The position numbers and the translations under genes were made by a program. Below the pieces are notes generated by a model. The model was given only the letters and a program-made list of their open reading frames with translations, did no database searches and had not been told where the DNA came from. DNA of 7,402 bases. Origin: an uncultured Clostridia bacterium. GTDB taxonomy: Bacteria; Bacillota; Clostridia; Oscillospirales; UBA644. This document shows positions 1 to 7,100 of this stretch, piece after piece (within the stretch, counting starts at the first letter, position 1; every line of letters starts with the position of its first letter). The stretch is from positions 1-7,402 of the forward strand of contig CAJGDF010000084.1 of NCBI GenBank assembly GCA_904502105.1, given 5' to 3'.

Positions 1-1289
1 AGCAGATCAAGGATCTCGGCGTTGAACCTATCGACATCATCGCGATCAACCTTTATCCCTTCAAGAAGACCATTCTCAAAGAGGGTACAACTTTTGAAGA
101 AGCAGTCGAAAATATCGACATCGGCGGTCCCACAATGATCCGCGCAGCTGCAAAGAACCACCCCGACGTTGCTGTTATCGTTGACCCCGCAGATTACGCT
201 TCCATTATCGATCAGCTCAAAAACGGCGGCATCAGCCTTATGTCCAAAAAAGAGCTCGCTCTCAAAGTTTTTGAACATACCGCAGCTTACGATGCTCTTA
301 TCGCTGATTATTTCAGAAAACAGCTCGATAAATCTCCGCTTCCCGACAGCCTTACCCTTACTTTCGAAAAAGTTCAGGGCATGCGTTACGGCGAAAACCC
401 CCATCAGAGCGCTGCTTTCTACCGTCAGGTAGGTCATTACGACGGAACTCTCTCCGCTGCCGAACAGCTCTCCGGTAAAGAACTTTCTTATAATAATATT
501 AACGACACAAACGGCGCGCTCGACCTCCTCAAAGAGTTCGAAGGCAAGACCGCTGTTGTTGCAGTTAAACACGCTAACCCCTGCGGCGTAGGCACTGCAG
601 ACAATATCCACGATGCTTATATGAACGCTTACAACGCTGACCCCGTTTCCATTTACGGCGGTATCGTTGCCTGCAACGCTCCCGTTGACGCTGCAACCGC
701 AGAAGAAATGCACAAGATCTTCCTCGAGATCGTTATTGCTCCCGACTTCAGCGAAGAAGCTGTTAAGATCCTCTCCGCAAAACCCAACCTCCGCATCCTC
801 CGTCTCCCCCAGATCGCAAAGAGAAACACTCCCGACATGCTCGATATGAAGAAGGTTGCCGGCGGTCTTCTCGTTCAGGAGCTCGACTGCTCTCTCTATG
901 CAGGCGAACTTAAGTGCGTAACAGACAGAGCACCCACCGAAGAAGAAATGAAAGCTCTCGACTTCGGCTGGACTGTTGTTAAACATACAAAATCCAATGC
1001 TATCGTTCTTTCCAAGGACAATATGACCGTAGGCGTAGGCCCCGGCCAGACAAACCGTATCACCGCTCTCGAACTTGCTATCAAATATGCAGGCGACAAG
1101 GCTAAGGGCTCCGTTCTCGCTTCCGATGCATTCTTCCCGTTTGATGACTGTGTTGATGCCGCTCACAAAGCAGGTATCACCGCTATCATTCAGCCCGGCG
1201 GATCTATCAGAGACGAAGACTCCATCAAAAAATGCAACGAATACGGCATCGCAATGGTATTCACCGGTCAGAGACACTTTAAACACTAA
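1..1289 (+). CDS. purH: Bifunctional AICAR transformylase / IMP cyclohydrolase, 5'-truncated by the window edge
   Basis: Cytoplasmic enzyme for the last two steps of de novo purine synthesis: it formylates AICAR with 10-formyl-tetrahydrofolate, then closes the ring to IMP. The open frame runs from base 3 to the TAA at 1287-1289 (428 residues); by comparison from memory with the about 512-residue Bacillus protein, roughly 85 N-terminal residues lie outside. The ATG at 135 is internal, because the frame upstream already encodes conserved PurH sequence (INLYPFKKT, then [18 protein letters not shown]). Fragment residues 1 to about 115 are the rest of the MGS-like cyclohydrolase domain. The transformylase domain follows: RYGENPHQ near residue 128, KHANPCG near 189 with the catalytic Lys189-His190 pair, [33 protein letters not shown] and a terminal TGQRHFKH. 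No frameshift or missing key residue is visible. The next gene starts 21 bases on, which suggests co-transcription. Family assignment is very secure. Confidence 0.97.
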   Translation, partial: QIKDLGVEPIDIIAINLYPFKKTILKEGTTFEEAVENIDIGGPTMIRAAAKNHPDVAVIVDPADYASIIDQLKNGGISLMSKKELALKVFEHTAAYDALIADYFRKQLDKSPLPDSLTLTFEKVQGMRYGENPHQSAAFYRQVGHYDGTLSAAEQLSGKELSYNNINDTNGALDLLKEFEGKTAVVAVKHANPCGVGTADNIHDAYMNAYNADPVSIYGGIVACNAPVDAATAEEMHKIFLEIVIAPDFSEEAVKILSAKPNLRILRLPQIAKRNTPDMLDMKKVAGGLLVQELDCSLYAGELKCVTDRAPTEEEMKALDFGWTVVKHTKSNAIVLSKDNMTVGVGPGQTNRITALELAIKYAGDKAKGSVLASDAFFPFDDCVDAAHKAGITAIIQPGGSIRDEDSIKKCNEYGIAMVFTGQRHFKH

Positions 1290-1310
1290 TTTATAAATGA
1301 GGTATCAGTC

Positions 1311-1613
1311 ATGAAAAAAACTCTTGAAGAAAAATATGCAAACCCCGGTAAAGACATAACCACCGGTACTATCGTCGTTCTCGGCGTAGGCTTCTTCCTT
1401 ATGCTCCTTATGATCTATTTCTCCTACAGAATGAGCAGCCCCGTTTTCATCGCTATCGGCGTAGCTCTTCTCGCTTTCTGCATTCTTATCGTTAACAAGA
1501 ACCTCAGAGAATGGATCCACGGTATCCGCCGTACTCAGCTCATCAAGAGCGGCAAACTCAAGCTTCAGCCCAAAAAATCCTACAACCGCGAACACAGATT
1601 CGACGAAGAATAA
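1311..1613 (+). CDS. Small two-helix membrane protein of unknown function
   Basis: A 100-residue protein that I do not recognise. The ATG is preceded by ATGAGG at 1297-1302, eight bases upstream, a good ribosome binding site. Residues 1-17 are polar. Two hydrophobic segments follow (about 18-40, TGTIVVLGVGFF onward, and about 44-62, SPVFIAIGVALLAF onward), joined by a very short turn (RMSS). The C-terminal 38 residues are strongly basic (REWIHGIRRTQLIKSGK, then QPKKSY), ending in an acidic DEE. By the positive-inside rule both ends should be cytoplasmic, giving a membrane hairpin with a basic cytoplasmic tail. It lies 21 bases after purH, so it is probably translated from the same mRNA, but nothing in the protein suggests a role in purine synthesis. 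Codon use matches the neighbours. That it is a real gene is likely from the ribosome binding site, spacing and sensible topology; the function is unknown. Confidence 0.8.
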   Translation: MKKTLEEKYANPGKDITTGTIVVLGVGFFLMLLMIYFSYRMSSPVFIAIGVALLAFCILIVNKNLREWIHGIRRTQLIKSGKLKLQPKKSYNREHRFDEE

Positions 1614-1647
1614 TCTGTCGGGCAGCATTGCTTTTATTTGTTAACAA

Positions 1648-1705
1648 TTGAGGGTAACCTCAAAAAATACTTAAATTTGGGTGAGATTCAAGGTCTTCCT
1701 TGAAT
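1648..1705 (+). other. Two small stem-loops in the spacer before rnpB
   Basis: The 131-base spacer between the small membrane gene and rnpB holds two perfect inverted repeats. The first is TTGAGG, loop GTAA (a GNRA tetraloop), CCTCAA at 1648-1663. The second is ATTCAAGG, loop TCTT, CCTTGAAT at 1686-1705. Neither is followed by a T-run on the plus strand, so they are not classical intrinsic terminators. They may lie in the 5' leader of a precursor RNase P RNA, or mark the 3' end of the purH transcript. A 10-base palindrome (TTGTTAACAA, 1638-1647) sits just upstream. The base pairing is seen directly; any function is inference. Confidence 0.4.
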
Positions 1706-1744
1706 TCCCGCGGAACTCAAAACTGTGTTTATGCAGATAGAGTT

Positions 1745-2109
1745 TCACGTGGCGGACACGCGATCGCGGAAAAAAGCCGAAAGGCTTTTTCTGAGGAAAG
1801 TCCGAGCTCCAACGGGAAAGAATAACGGATAACGTCCGCCGAGGGCAACCTCCGGGACAGTGCAACAGAAAATAACGTCGGGCTGCAGCCCGTCACGGTG
1901 AAAAGGTGAGGTAAGAGCTCACCGGGGGGTCGGTAACGGCACCCGTCAGTGTAAACCCTATTCGGAGCAATTCCGCAAAAAAGACAGAAAGCTTCGAGCT
2001 TTCAGCGCCACCCGTCGCGTCTTAAAGGAAGCTGGAGACACGGAGTAATTCGTGTTCGAGATAGATGATACGCGTAGATACAAAACTCGGCTTATTATCC
2101 ACCACGTCT
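1745..2109 (+). ncRNA. rnpB: RNase P RNA (class A-type), catalytic subunit of RNase P
   Basis: Ribozyme that removes 5' leaders from precursor tRNAs, working with the RnpA protein. The conserved core is clear: GAGGAAAGTCCGAGCTCC (1793-1810), AGTGCAACAG (1859-1868), GGTGAG-GTAAGAG-CTCACC forming P12 (1905-1923), AGATAGATGA (2060-2069) and ACTCGGCTTA (2085-2094). Helices I can pair by eye: P1 ACGTGG/CCACGT (1747-1752 with 2102-2107), P2 ACGCG/CGCGT (1758-1762 with 2071-2075), P3 with a GAAA loop (1771-1790), P4 AAG-[T]-CCGAG (1798-1806, with the universal bulged U) against CTCGGCTT (2086-2093), and the P6 pseudoknot ACGGG/CCCGT (1812-1816 with 2011-2015). Compared with E. coli, P4 carries a compensatory G-C to A-U change, which supports a functional RNA. 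Ends are set by P1 and are accurate to a few bases. Two oddities: no GGT anywhere from 1942 to the 3' end, so the L15 CCA-binding motif is missing, and an extra hairpin at 1987-2003. I could not identify a promoter with confidence. Confidence 0.96.
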
Positions 2110-2131
2110 AAATTTGTAAAATTCTTGATGC

Positions 2132-2166
2132 GGACGTGTACCGAATCTTTCTTTCGGTATACGTCC
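2132..2166 (+). other. Long stem-loop between rnpB and pyk
   Basis: GGACGTGTACCGAA (2132-2145) pairs over 14 bases with TTCGGTATACGTCC (2153-2166), with a single G-U pair and a 7-base pyrimidine loop, TCTTTCT. It starts about 23 bases after the RNase P RNA and ends about 10 bases before the pyk ribosome binding site. The following bases (ATTCTTATAG) are only weakly T-rich, so it is a poor intrinsic terminator. It may act as a 3' end or processing signal for rnpB, or as a structured or stabilising pyk leader element. The stem is seen directly and is far longer than chance would give in this spacer; the role is inferred. Confidence 0.6.
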
Positions 2167-2176
2167 ATTCTTATAG

Positions 2177-2195
2177 AAAGGAAAGTTTATTTGTG
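2177..2195 (+). promoter_or_regulatory. Ribosome binding site that fixes a GTG start for pyk
   Basis: AAAGGAAAG at 2177-2185 lies 7 to 10 bases before an in-frame GTG at 2193. This start gives the family's usual N-terminus (MRRKTKIVCTLGPAS). The longer frame from the GTG at 2136 adds 19 residues with no family resemblance, and that codon is buried in the 2132-2166 stem. Confidence 0.85.
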
Positions 2196-3935
2196 AGAAG
2201 AAAGACTAAAATCGTCTGCACTCTCGGACCCGCAAGCTCCGATGAAAAAACAATACGCGAGCTTATAATTGCGGGTATGGACGTTGCGCGCTTTAACTTT
2301 TCCCACGGCGCTCATGCAGACCACCTCGAAAAATTCCACACACTAAAAAAAGTACGTGAAGAACTCGGTCTTTTCGTTGCCGCAATGCTCGACACCAAGG
2401 GCCCCGAGATCCGTCTCGGTAAATTTGCCGAAGGCTCTGTTGAACTTAAAGCCGACGGTATCTTTACTCTTACCACCGATGATGTCGTAGGTACCGATAA
2501 GATCGCCTCCATAACCTATAAAAATCTTCCGCAGGATGTCGTTCCCGGAAACGTTATTCTTATCGACGACGGCCTTATCGAGCTTAACGTTATCGAAGTA
2601 AAAGGCCCCGATATCATCTGCCGCATCGTAAACGGCGGTAAGGTTTCAACAAGCAAGGGCATCAACGTCCCCAATGTTGACCTTTCAATGCCTTATCTCA
2701 GCGAAAGAGACCGCGCAGATATCGCTTTTGCCGCTGAACACGGATTCGATTTCATCGCAGCTTCTTTCGTTCGCTCCGCCTCCGATGTTTTTCAGATCAG
2801 AAGACTTCTTGCCGAACTCGGCTGCAATACCATAAACATCATCTCAAAGATCGAAAACCGCAGCGGTGTTGAAAACATCGACGAGATCATTGCCGCTTCC
2901 GACGGTATCATGGTAGCCCGCGGCGATATGGGCGTTGAGATCCCGTTCGAAGAGGTTCCCGGTATACAGAAGCTCATCATCGAAAAGGTTTACAATGCAG
3001 GTAAGCAGGTAATCACCGCAACTCAGATGCTTGAGTCTATGATCAAAAATCCCCGTCCCACAAGAGCAGAGGCTACAGACGTTGCAAATGCTATTTATGA
3101 CGGAACAAGTGCCATCATGCTTTCCGGCGAAACAGCCGCAGGCCTCTATCCCGTTGAAGCAGTTAAAACAATGGCAAAGATCGCATACCGCACCGAGAAA
3201 AATATCAATTACGAAAAGCTTTTCCGTCAGCGTGAAAACACTGTGACCCCCGATATCACAAACGCTATCTCCCATGCAGCCGTAACAACCGCTCACGACC
3301 TTGGCGCATCTGCTGTCGTTACCGTCTCAAAATCGGGTAAAACAGTCCGTATGATCTCAAAATACAGACCTAAATGCGGCATCATCGGCTACAGTACATA
3401 TGAGCACGTCTGCCGTCAGCTCAACCTTTCCTGGGGTGTTACTCCGCTTCTTCTTGACGAAGAAAAGAGCACCGACGAGCTTTTTGACCATGCAGTTGAC
3501 AAGGCTCTCGAAGAGGGCCTCGTAAAGCAGGGCGAGCTTGTTGTTATCACCGCAGGCATCCCCCTCGGGGTTTCCGGCACAACAAACCTCATGCGTGTTC
3601 ACGTTGCAGGTCATATCCTCGTTTCGGGCGAAGGTCTTAACGAGAAAAAAGCCGTTGCTCCTCTCTGTGTATGCCGCGATATCGAACAGGTAAAAGAAAA
3701 ATTTACCCCCGGCGATATCCTTGTTGTTCCCAATACATCAAATGAGATCATTCAGTATCTCAAAACAGCCGCAGGCATCATCACCGAAGAAGCAGGCGAA
3801 ACATCTCATGCCGCTATCGTCGGTCTGTCGCTTGATATCCCCGTAATTATCGGCGCTGTCAATGCAACAAAAATACTCCACCACGGCGCGGTCGTAACTC
3901 TCGACTCCGCTAAGGGCGCTGTTTATACAAACTGA
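2193..3935 (+). CDS. pyk: Pyruvate kinase with C-terminal PEP-utiliser-like domain
   Basis: Cytoplasmic glycolytic enzyme that transfers phosphate from phosphoenolpyruvate to ADP, giving ATP and pyruvate; normally a tetramer. The protein is 580 residues from the GTG start, close to the about 585 of the Bacillus enzyme. Visible motifs: RFNFSHG at 33-39 (nucleotide and K+ site), LDTKGPEIR at 66-74, the B domain at roughly 73-168, the active-site signature SKIENRSGVENIDEI with catalytic Lys219 and metal ligand Glu221, MVARGDMGVEIP with metal ligand Asp245, TATQMLESM at 275-283, then PRPTRAEATDVANAIYDG and IMLSGETAAG. The alpha/beta C domain covers about 355-472. Residues about 475-580 form the extra domain resembling the mobile phosphohistidine domain of PEP synthase and PPDK, and they keep the TSH motif with His539; in pyruvate kinases this domain is not needed for basic catalysis. 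The gene ends in TGA 22 bases before a terminator. It may be read from an rnpB transcript or from an unrecognised promoter in the 2110-2176 spacer. Confidence 0.97.
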   Translation: MRRKTKIVCTLGPASSDEKTIRELIIAGMDVARFNFSHGAHADHLEKFHTLKKVREELGLFVAAMLDTKGPEIRLGKFAEGSVELKADGIFTLTTDDVVGTDKIASITYKNLPQDVVPGNVILIDDGLIELNVIEVKGPDIICRIVNGGKVSTSKGINVPNVDLSMPYLSERDRADIAFAAEHGFDFIAASFVRSASDVFQIRRLLAELGCNTINIISKIENRSGVENIDEIIAASDGIMVARGDMGVEIPFEEVPGIQKLIIEKVYNAGKQVITATQMLESMIKNPRPTRAEATDVANAIYDGTSAIMLSGETAAGLYPVEAVKTMAKIAYRTEKNINYEKLFRQRENTVTPDITNAISHAAVTTAHDLGASAVVTVSKSGKTVRMISKYRPKCGIIGYSTYEHVCRQLNLSWGVTPLLLDEEKSTDELFDHAVDKALEEGLVKQGELVVITAGIPLGVSGTTNLMRVHVAGHILVSGEGLNEKKAVAPLCVCRDIEQVKEKFTPGDILVVPNTSNEIIQYLKTAAGIITEEAGETSHAAIVGLSLDIPVIIGAVNATKILHHGAVVTLDSAKGAVYTN

Positions 3936-3957
3936 TGTTGAATTGAAAAATTTATCG

Positions 3958-4000
3958 AAAAAGGGCGAGAAATATCGTAATTTCTTGCTCTTTTTTGTTT
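3958..4000 (+). terminator. Intrinsic terminator of pyk
   Basis: AAAAAGGGCGAGAAAT (3958-3973) pairs over 16 bases with ATTTCTTGCTCTTTTT (3980-3995), with two G-U pairs and the loop ATCGTA. The T-rich tail TTTTTTGTTT runs from 3991 to 4000. It begins 22 bases after the pyk stop and separates pyk from the exporter gene. Confidence 0.88.
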
Positions 4001-4087
4001 AACACCGATTTGTTCTAAAATTACGTTTTATGCGTTGATTTTTTGTCACTTTTTTTTGCGGAAATACGTGTATCATAAGTAAGTATA

Positions 4088-4093
4088 TATAAT
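4088..4093 (+). promoter_or_regulatory. Probable -10 element of the ABC exporter gene
   Basis: A perfect TATAAT lies at 4088-4093, about 30 bases before the ATG, within a strongly AT-rich stretch. No good -35 box stands 16-18 bases upstream (the bases there read TACGTG), so the promoter may need an activator, or I may have the wrong element. A short inverted repeat, ATAC-GT-GTAT (4064-4073), covers the expected -35 position and could be an operator. The pyk terminator upstream means this gene needs its own promoter. Confidence 0.42.
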
Positions 4094-4123
4094 GGTAGAT
4101 AAAATTTTGAAAGGAATAAATTA

Positions 4124-7100
4124 ATGTTACGTCTTAAAAACATTAAAAAAGACTATTCGGTTGGCGATACCGCCGTTCATGCCTTAAAGGGCGTATCTCT
4201 CGACTTCAGAGAAAGCGAATTCGTTTCCATCCTCGGTCCTTCAGGCTGCGGTAAAACCACCATGCTTAATATCATCGGCGGCCTCGATCAGTATTCCGAC
4301 GGTGATCTTGTAATCGACGGTGTTTCCACAAAAAATTATAACGACAGAGACTGGGACAGCTACAGAAACCATTCTATCGGCTTCGTTTTTCAGAGCTATA
4401 ACCTCATTCCCCATCAGTCTGTTCTTCAGAACGTAGAACTTGCTCTCACTCTTTCGGGCGTTTCCAAATCGGAAAGACGCGAGCGCGCAAAGAAAGCTCT
4501 TGAAGAGGTCGGTCTCGGCGATCAGCTCAAAAAACGTCCCAGCGAGATGTCGGGCGGTCAGATGCAGCGTGTTGCGATCGCACGTGCACTTGTTAACAAT
4601 CCCGAGATCATTCTTGCCGACGAGCCCACAGGCGCTCTCGACTCCGAAACAAGCGTTCAGGTCATGCAGATCCTCAAAAAAGTGTCCGAAAACCGCCTTG
4701 TTGTTATGGTAACTCATAACGGCGAGCTTGCCGAGGAATATTCCACCCGTATCGTCCGTATGCTCGACGGTAATATCATCGGCGACTCAAATCCCATTTC
4801 CTCCGAAGAGATCGCTTCTTTTGAAAAAGCCGATAACGAAAAGCAGGCAACCCGCAAAAAAACCAAAAAGCCCTCTATGTCGTTTTTTACATCCTTCGGC
4901 CTCTCTCTCAAAAACCTCTTTACCAAAAAGGGCAGAACTGTTTTAACATCCTTCGCAGGCTCTATCGGTATTATCGGTATTGCTCTTATCTTTGCCGTAT
5001 CTCACGGTATGACAACTTATATCAACACCGTTCAGGAGGATACACTTTCCTCTTACCCGCTCACTATCGAAGCCACCAGCGTTGATATCGGCAGTCTTAT
5101 GCAGACCTTTATGGGCTCTGTTACGGATGAAGCAAAGCAGCACGAGAAAGATGCGGTCTACTCCAAATCCGTTCTTTTCGATATGATCAATGCTCTTAAC
5201 AATATCGAAACGACCGAAAATGACCTCAAGGCTTTCCGTGAATATATCGAAAACGAACGCGCTGACGAAGACGGCGAGCTTGCCGAAGCACTGAGCGGCG
5301 TTCAGTATACCTACAATACCGATCTTATCGTTTATACAAAAAATCTTGACGGCGACATCGTTGTTTCCGATACCGAAAAGCTTCTTTCCGAGGCTATTGC
5401 GGAAAACTTCGGCATGAATATGATGTCAATGCAGGATATGAGCAGCTCAATGGTTTCGGGCAACGAATCCATGTCTATGCTCTCGTCTATGAGCCGGGCA
5501 AACAGCGGCATCGCGCTCTGGCAGGAAATGCTTCCCGGCAATAACGGCAGCCTTGTTAACCCCATCCTCGAAAATCAGTATGATCTTGTTTACGGCTCAT
5601 GGCCCGATGAATACGATGAAGTCGTTATCGTTCTTGACAGAAATAACGAGATCGATGACCTCACCCTTTTTGCCCTCGGCCTTAAATCCGAAGAAGAACT
5701 TGACGAGATCTTCGATGCCGTTGCAAAAGGCACTTATATCGATACCTCTCTCAACAGCTGGTCTTACGAAGAGCTCTGCGAAAAAGAATACAGAGTCGTT
5801 TTAAGCTCCGACTGCTACACATACGACGAAACAACAGGCCTTTACGTTGACCTCCGCGATACCGATGCAGGTACACGTTACCTCTTCGATAACGGCCTTT
5901 CTCTCAGAGTTTCCGGTATCATCCGTCCCAACGAAACCGCTTCCTCCGCTATGCTCTCAGGCTCTCTTGCATACACCACCAAGCTTACCGAGTATATCGT
6001 TGAAAAAGCACATGAATCCGAGGTCGTCAAGGCTCAGCTCGAAAGCAAGGATACCGATATCTTCACAGGCCTTCCTTTCCGTGAAAATACAGGCAGAATG
6101 ACCGACGAAGAAAAGGAAACATCCTTCAGAAATTATATCGCAGCTCTCGACACCGAAGGCAAAGCAAAGGCATACGTTGAAATCATGAGCATCCCCACCG
6201 AAGAACAGCTCGAAGGCGCAGTTGCTCAGGCTATGAACGGCATGACCCGCGAAAAGATCGAAGAAACCCTTATTACCGCTATGTCTTCTCAGATGAGCAT
6301 GGCTTCCTCCGAAATCGAAAACTACCTTCTTGCTATGAGCGACGAAGATATCTTTGCTATTTTTGAACAGATGGTTCGTGAACAGGTCAAGGTCAAGATC
6401 TCCGAAGCAGTTGTCGCTCAGCTTTCCGCTATGACTCCCGAACAGCTCGCAGGCGCCCTCGATATGTCCGCTCCCGGCTACACCACCGAGCAGTGCGCAG
6501 TTTACCATGACGAGGTCCTCGTTTTCTCCGATTCAACTTACGATGCAAACCTCATAACCCTCGGCTGCGTTTACCTCGACGATCCGATGACTGTTAACCT
6601 CTTCGCTTCAAGCTTTGAAAATAAAGACATCATTGAAGAAGTTATCGCAAAATATAACGAAAACGTTGACGAGCTTTCTCAGATCCGTTATGTTGACTAT
6701 ATCGGTATTATGATGTCGTCCATAACCTCTATCATCAATGCTATAACATACGTCCTCATCGCTTTCGTTGCGATCTCTCTCGTTGTTTCTTCCATTATGA
6801 TCGGCGTTATCACTCTTATCTCCGTTCAGGAAAGAACAAAAGAGATCGGTATTCTCCGTGCGATCGGTGCTTCCAAAAAGGATGTTTCCGGTATGTTTAA
6901 CGCTGAAACAGTTATTATCGGCTTCACTTCGGGTCTCCTCGGCGTTGTTGTCACTTATCTTTTAACGTTCCCCATCAACTTTATCATCAACACCCTTACC
7001 GGTATCAGCAACCTCGATGCGATCTTCCCCTTGCCCGTTGCTCTTATCCTTATCGGCATAAGCGTTGTTTTAACACTTATCGCAGGCATTATCCCCTCTG

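Noticed and set aside
135..137. ATG at 135 as the purH start
   Set aside because: The frame upstream to base 3 already encodes conserved PurH sequence (INLYPFKKT), so this Met is internal.
1305..1628. Minus-strand open frame of 107 codons opposite the small membrane gene
   Set aside because: It mirrors the plus-strand gene, which has a good ribosome binding site and a sensible membrane topology; the antisense frame is a codon-bias shadow.
1641..1676. Possible rnpB promoter (TTAACA at 1641, or TTGAGG at 1648 with TTAAAT at 1671)
   Set aside because: The best pair with 17-base spacing matches only 4 of 6 in each box and overlaps a hairpin; too weak to annotate.
1879..1892. Perfect 14-base palindrome CGGGCTGCAGCCCG as a protein-binding operator
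   Set aside because: It lies within RNase P RNA and is best explained as an RNA helix with a UGCA loop.
2136..2192. GTG at 2136 as the pyk start, adding 19 residues
   Set aside because: It lies inside the 14-bp stem, has no ribosome binding site, and the added residues do not resemble pyruvate kinase; GTG at 2193 fits better.
2844..3296. Minus-strand open frame of 150 codons, cysteine-rich, inside pyk
   Set aside because: Antisense shadow of the conserved pyruvate kinase core; the cysteines come from the complement of GCA/GCC-type codons.
4038..4060. T-runs at 4038-4060 as a second terminator
   Set aside because: No stable stem precedes them; this looks like AT-rich promoter upstream sequence.
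5957..6508. Minus-strand open frame of 183 codons inside the exporter gene
   Set aside because: Antisense of the extracellular domain, where GAA/GAC/AAG-rich codons leave few stops on the other strand; no separate ribosome binding site or terminator is evident.
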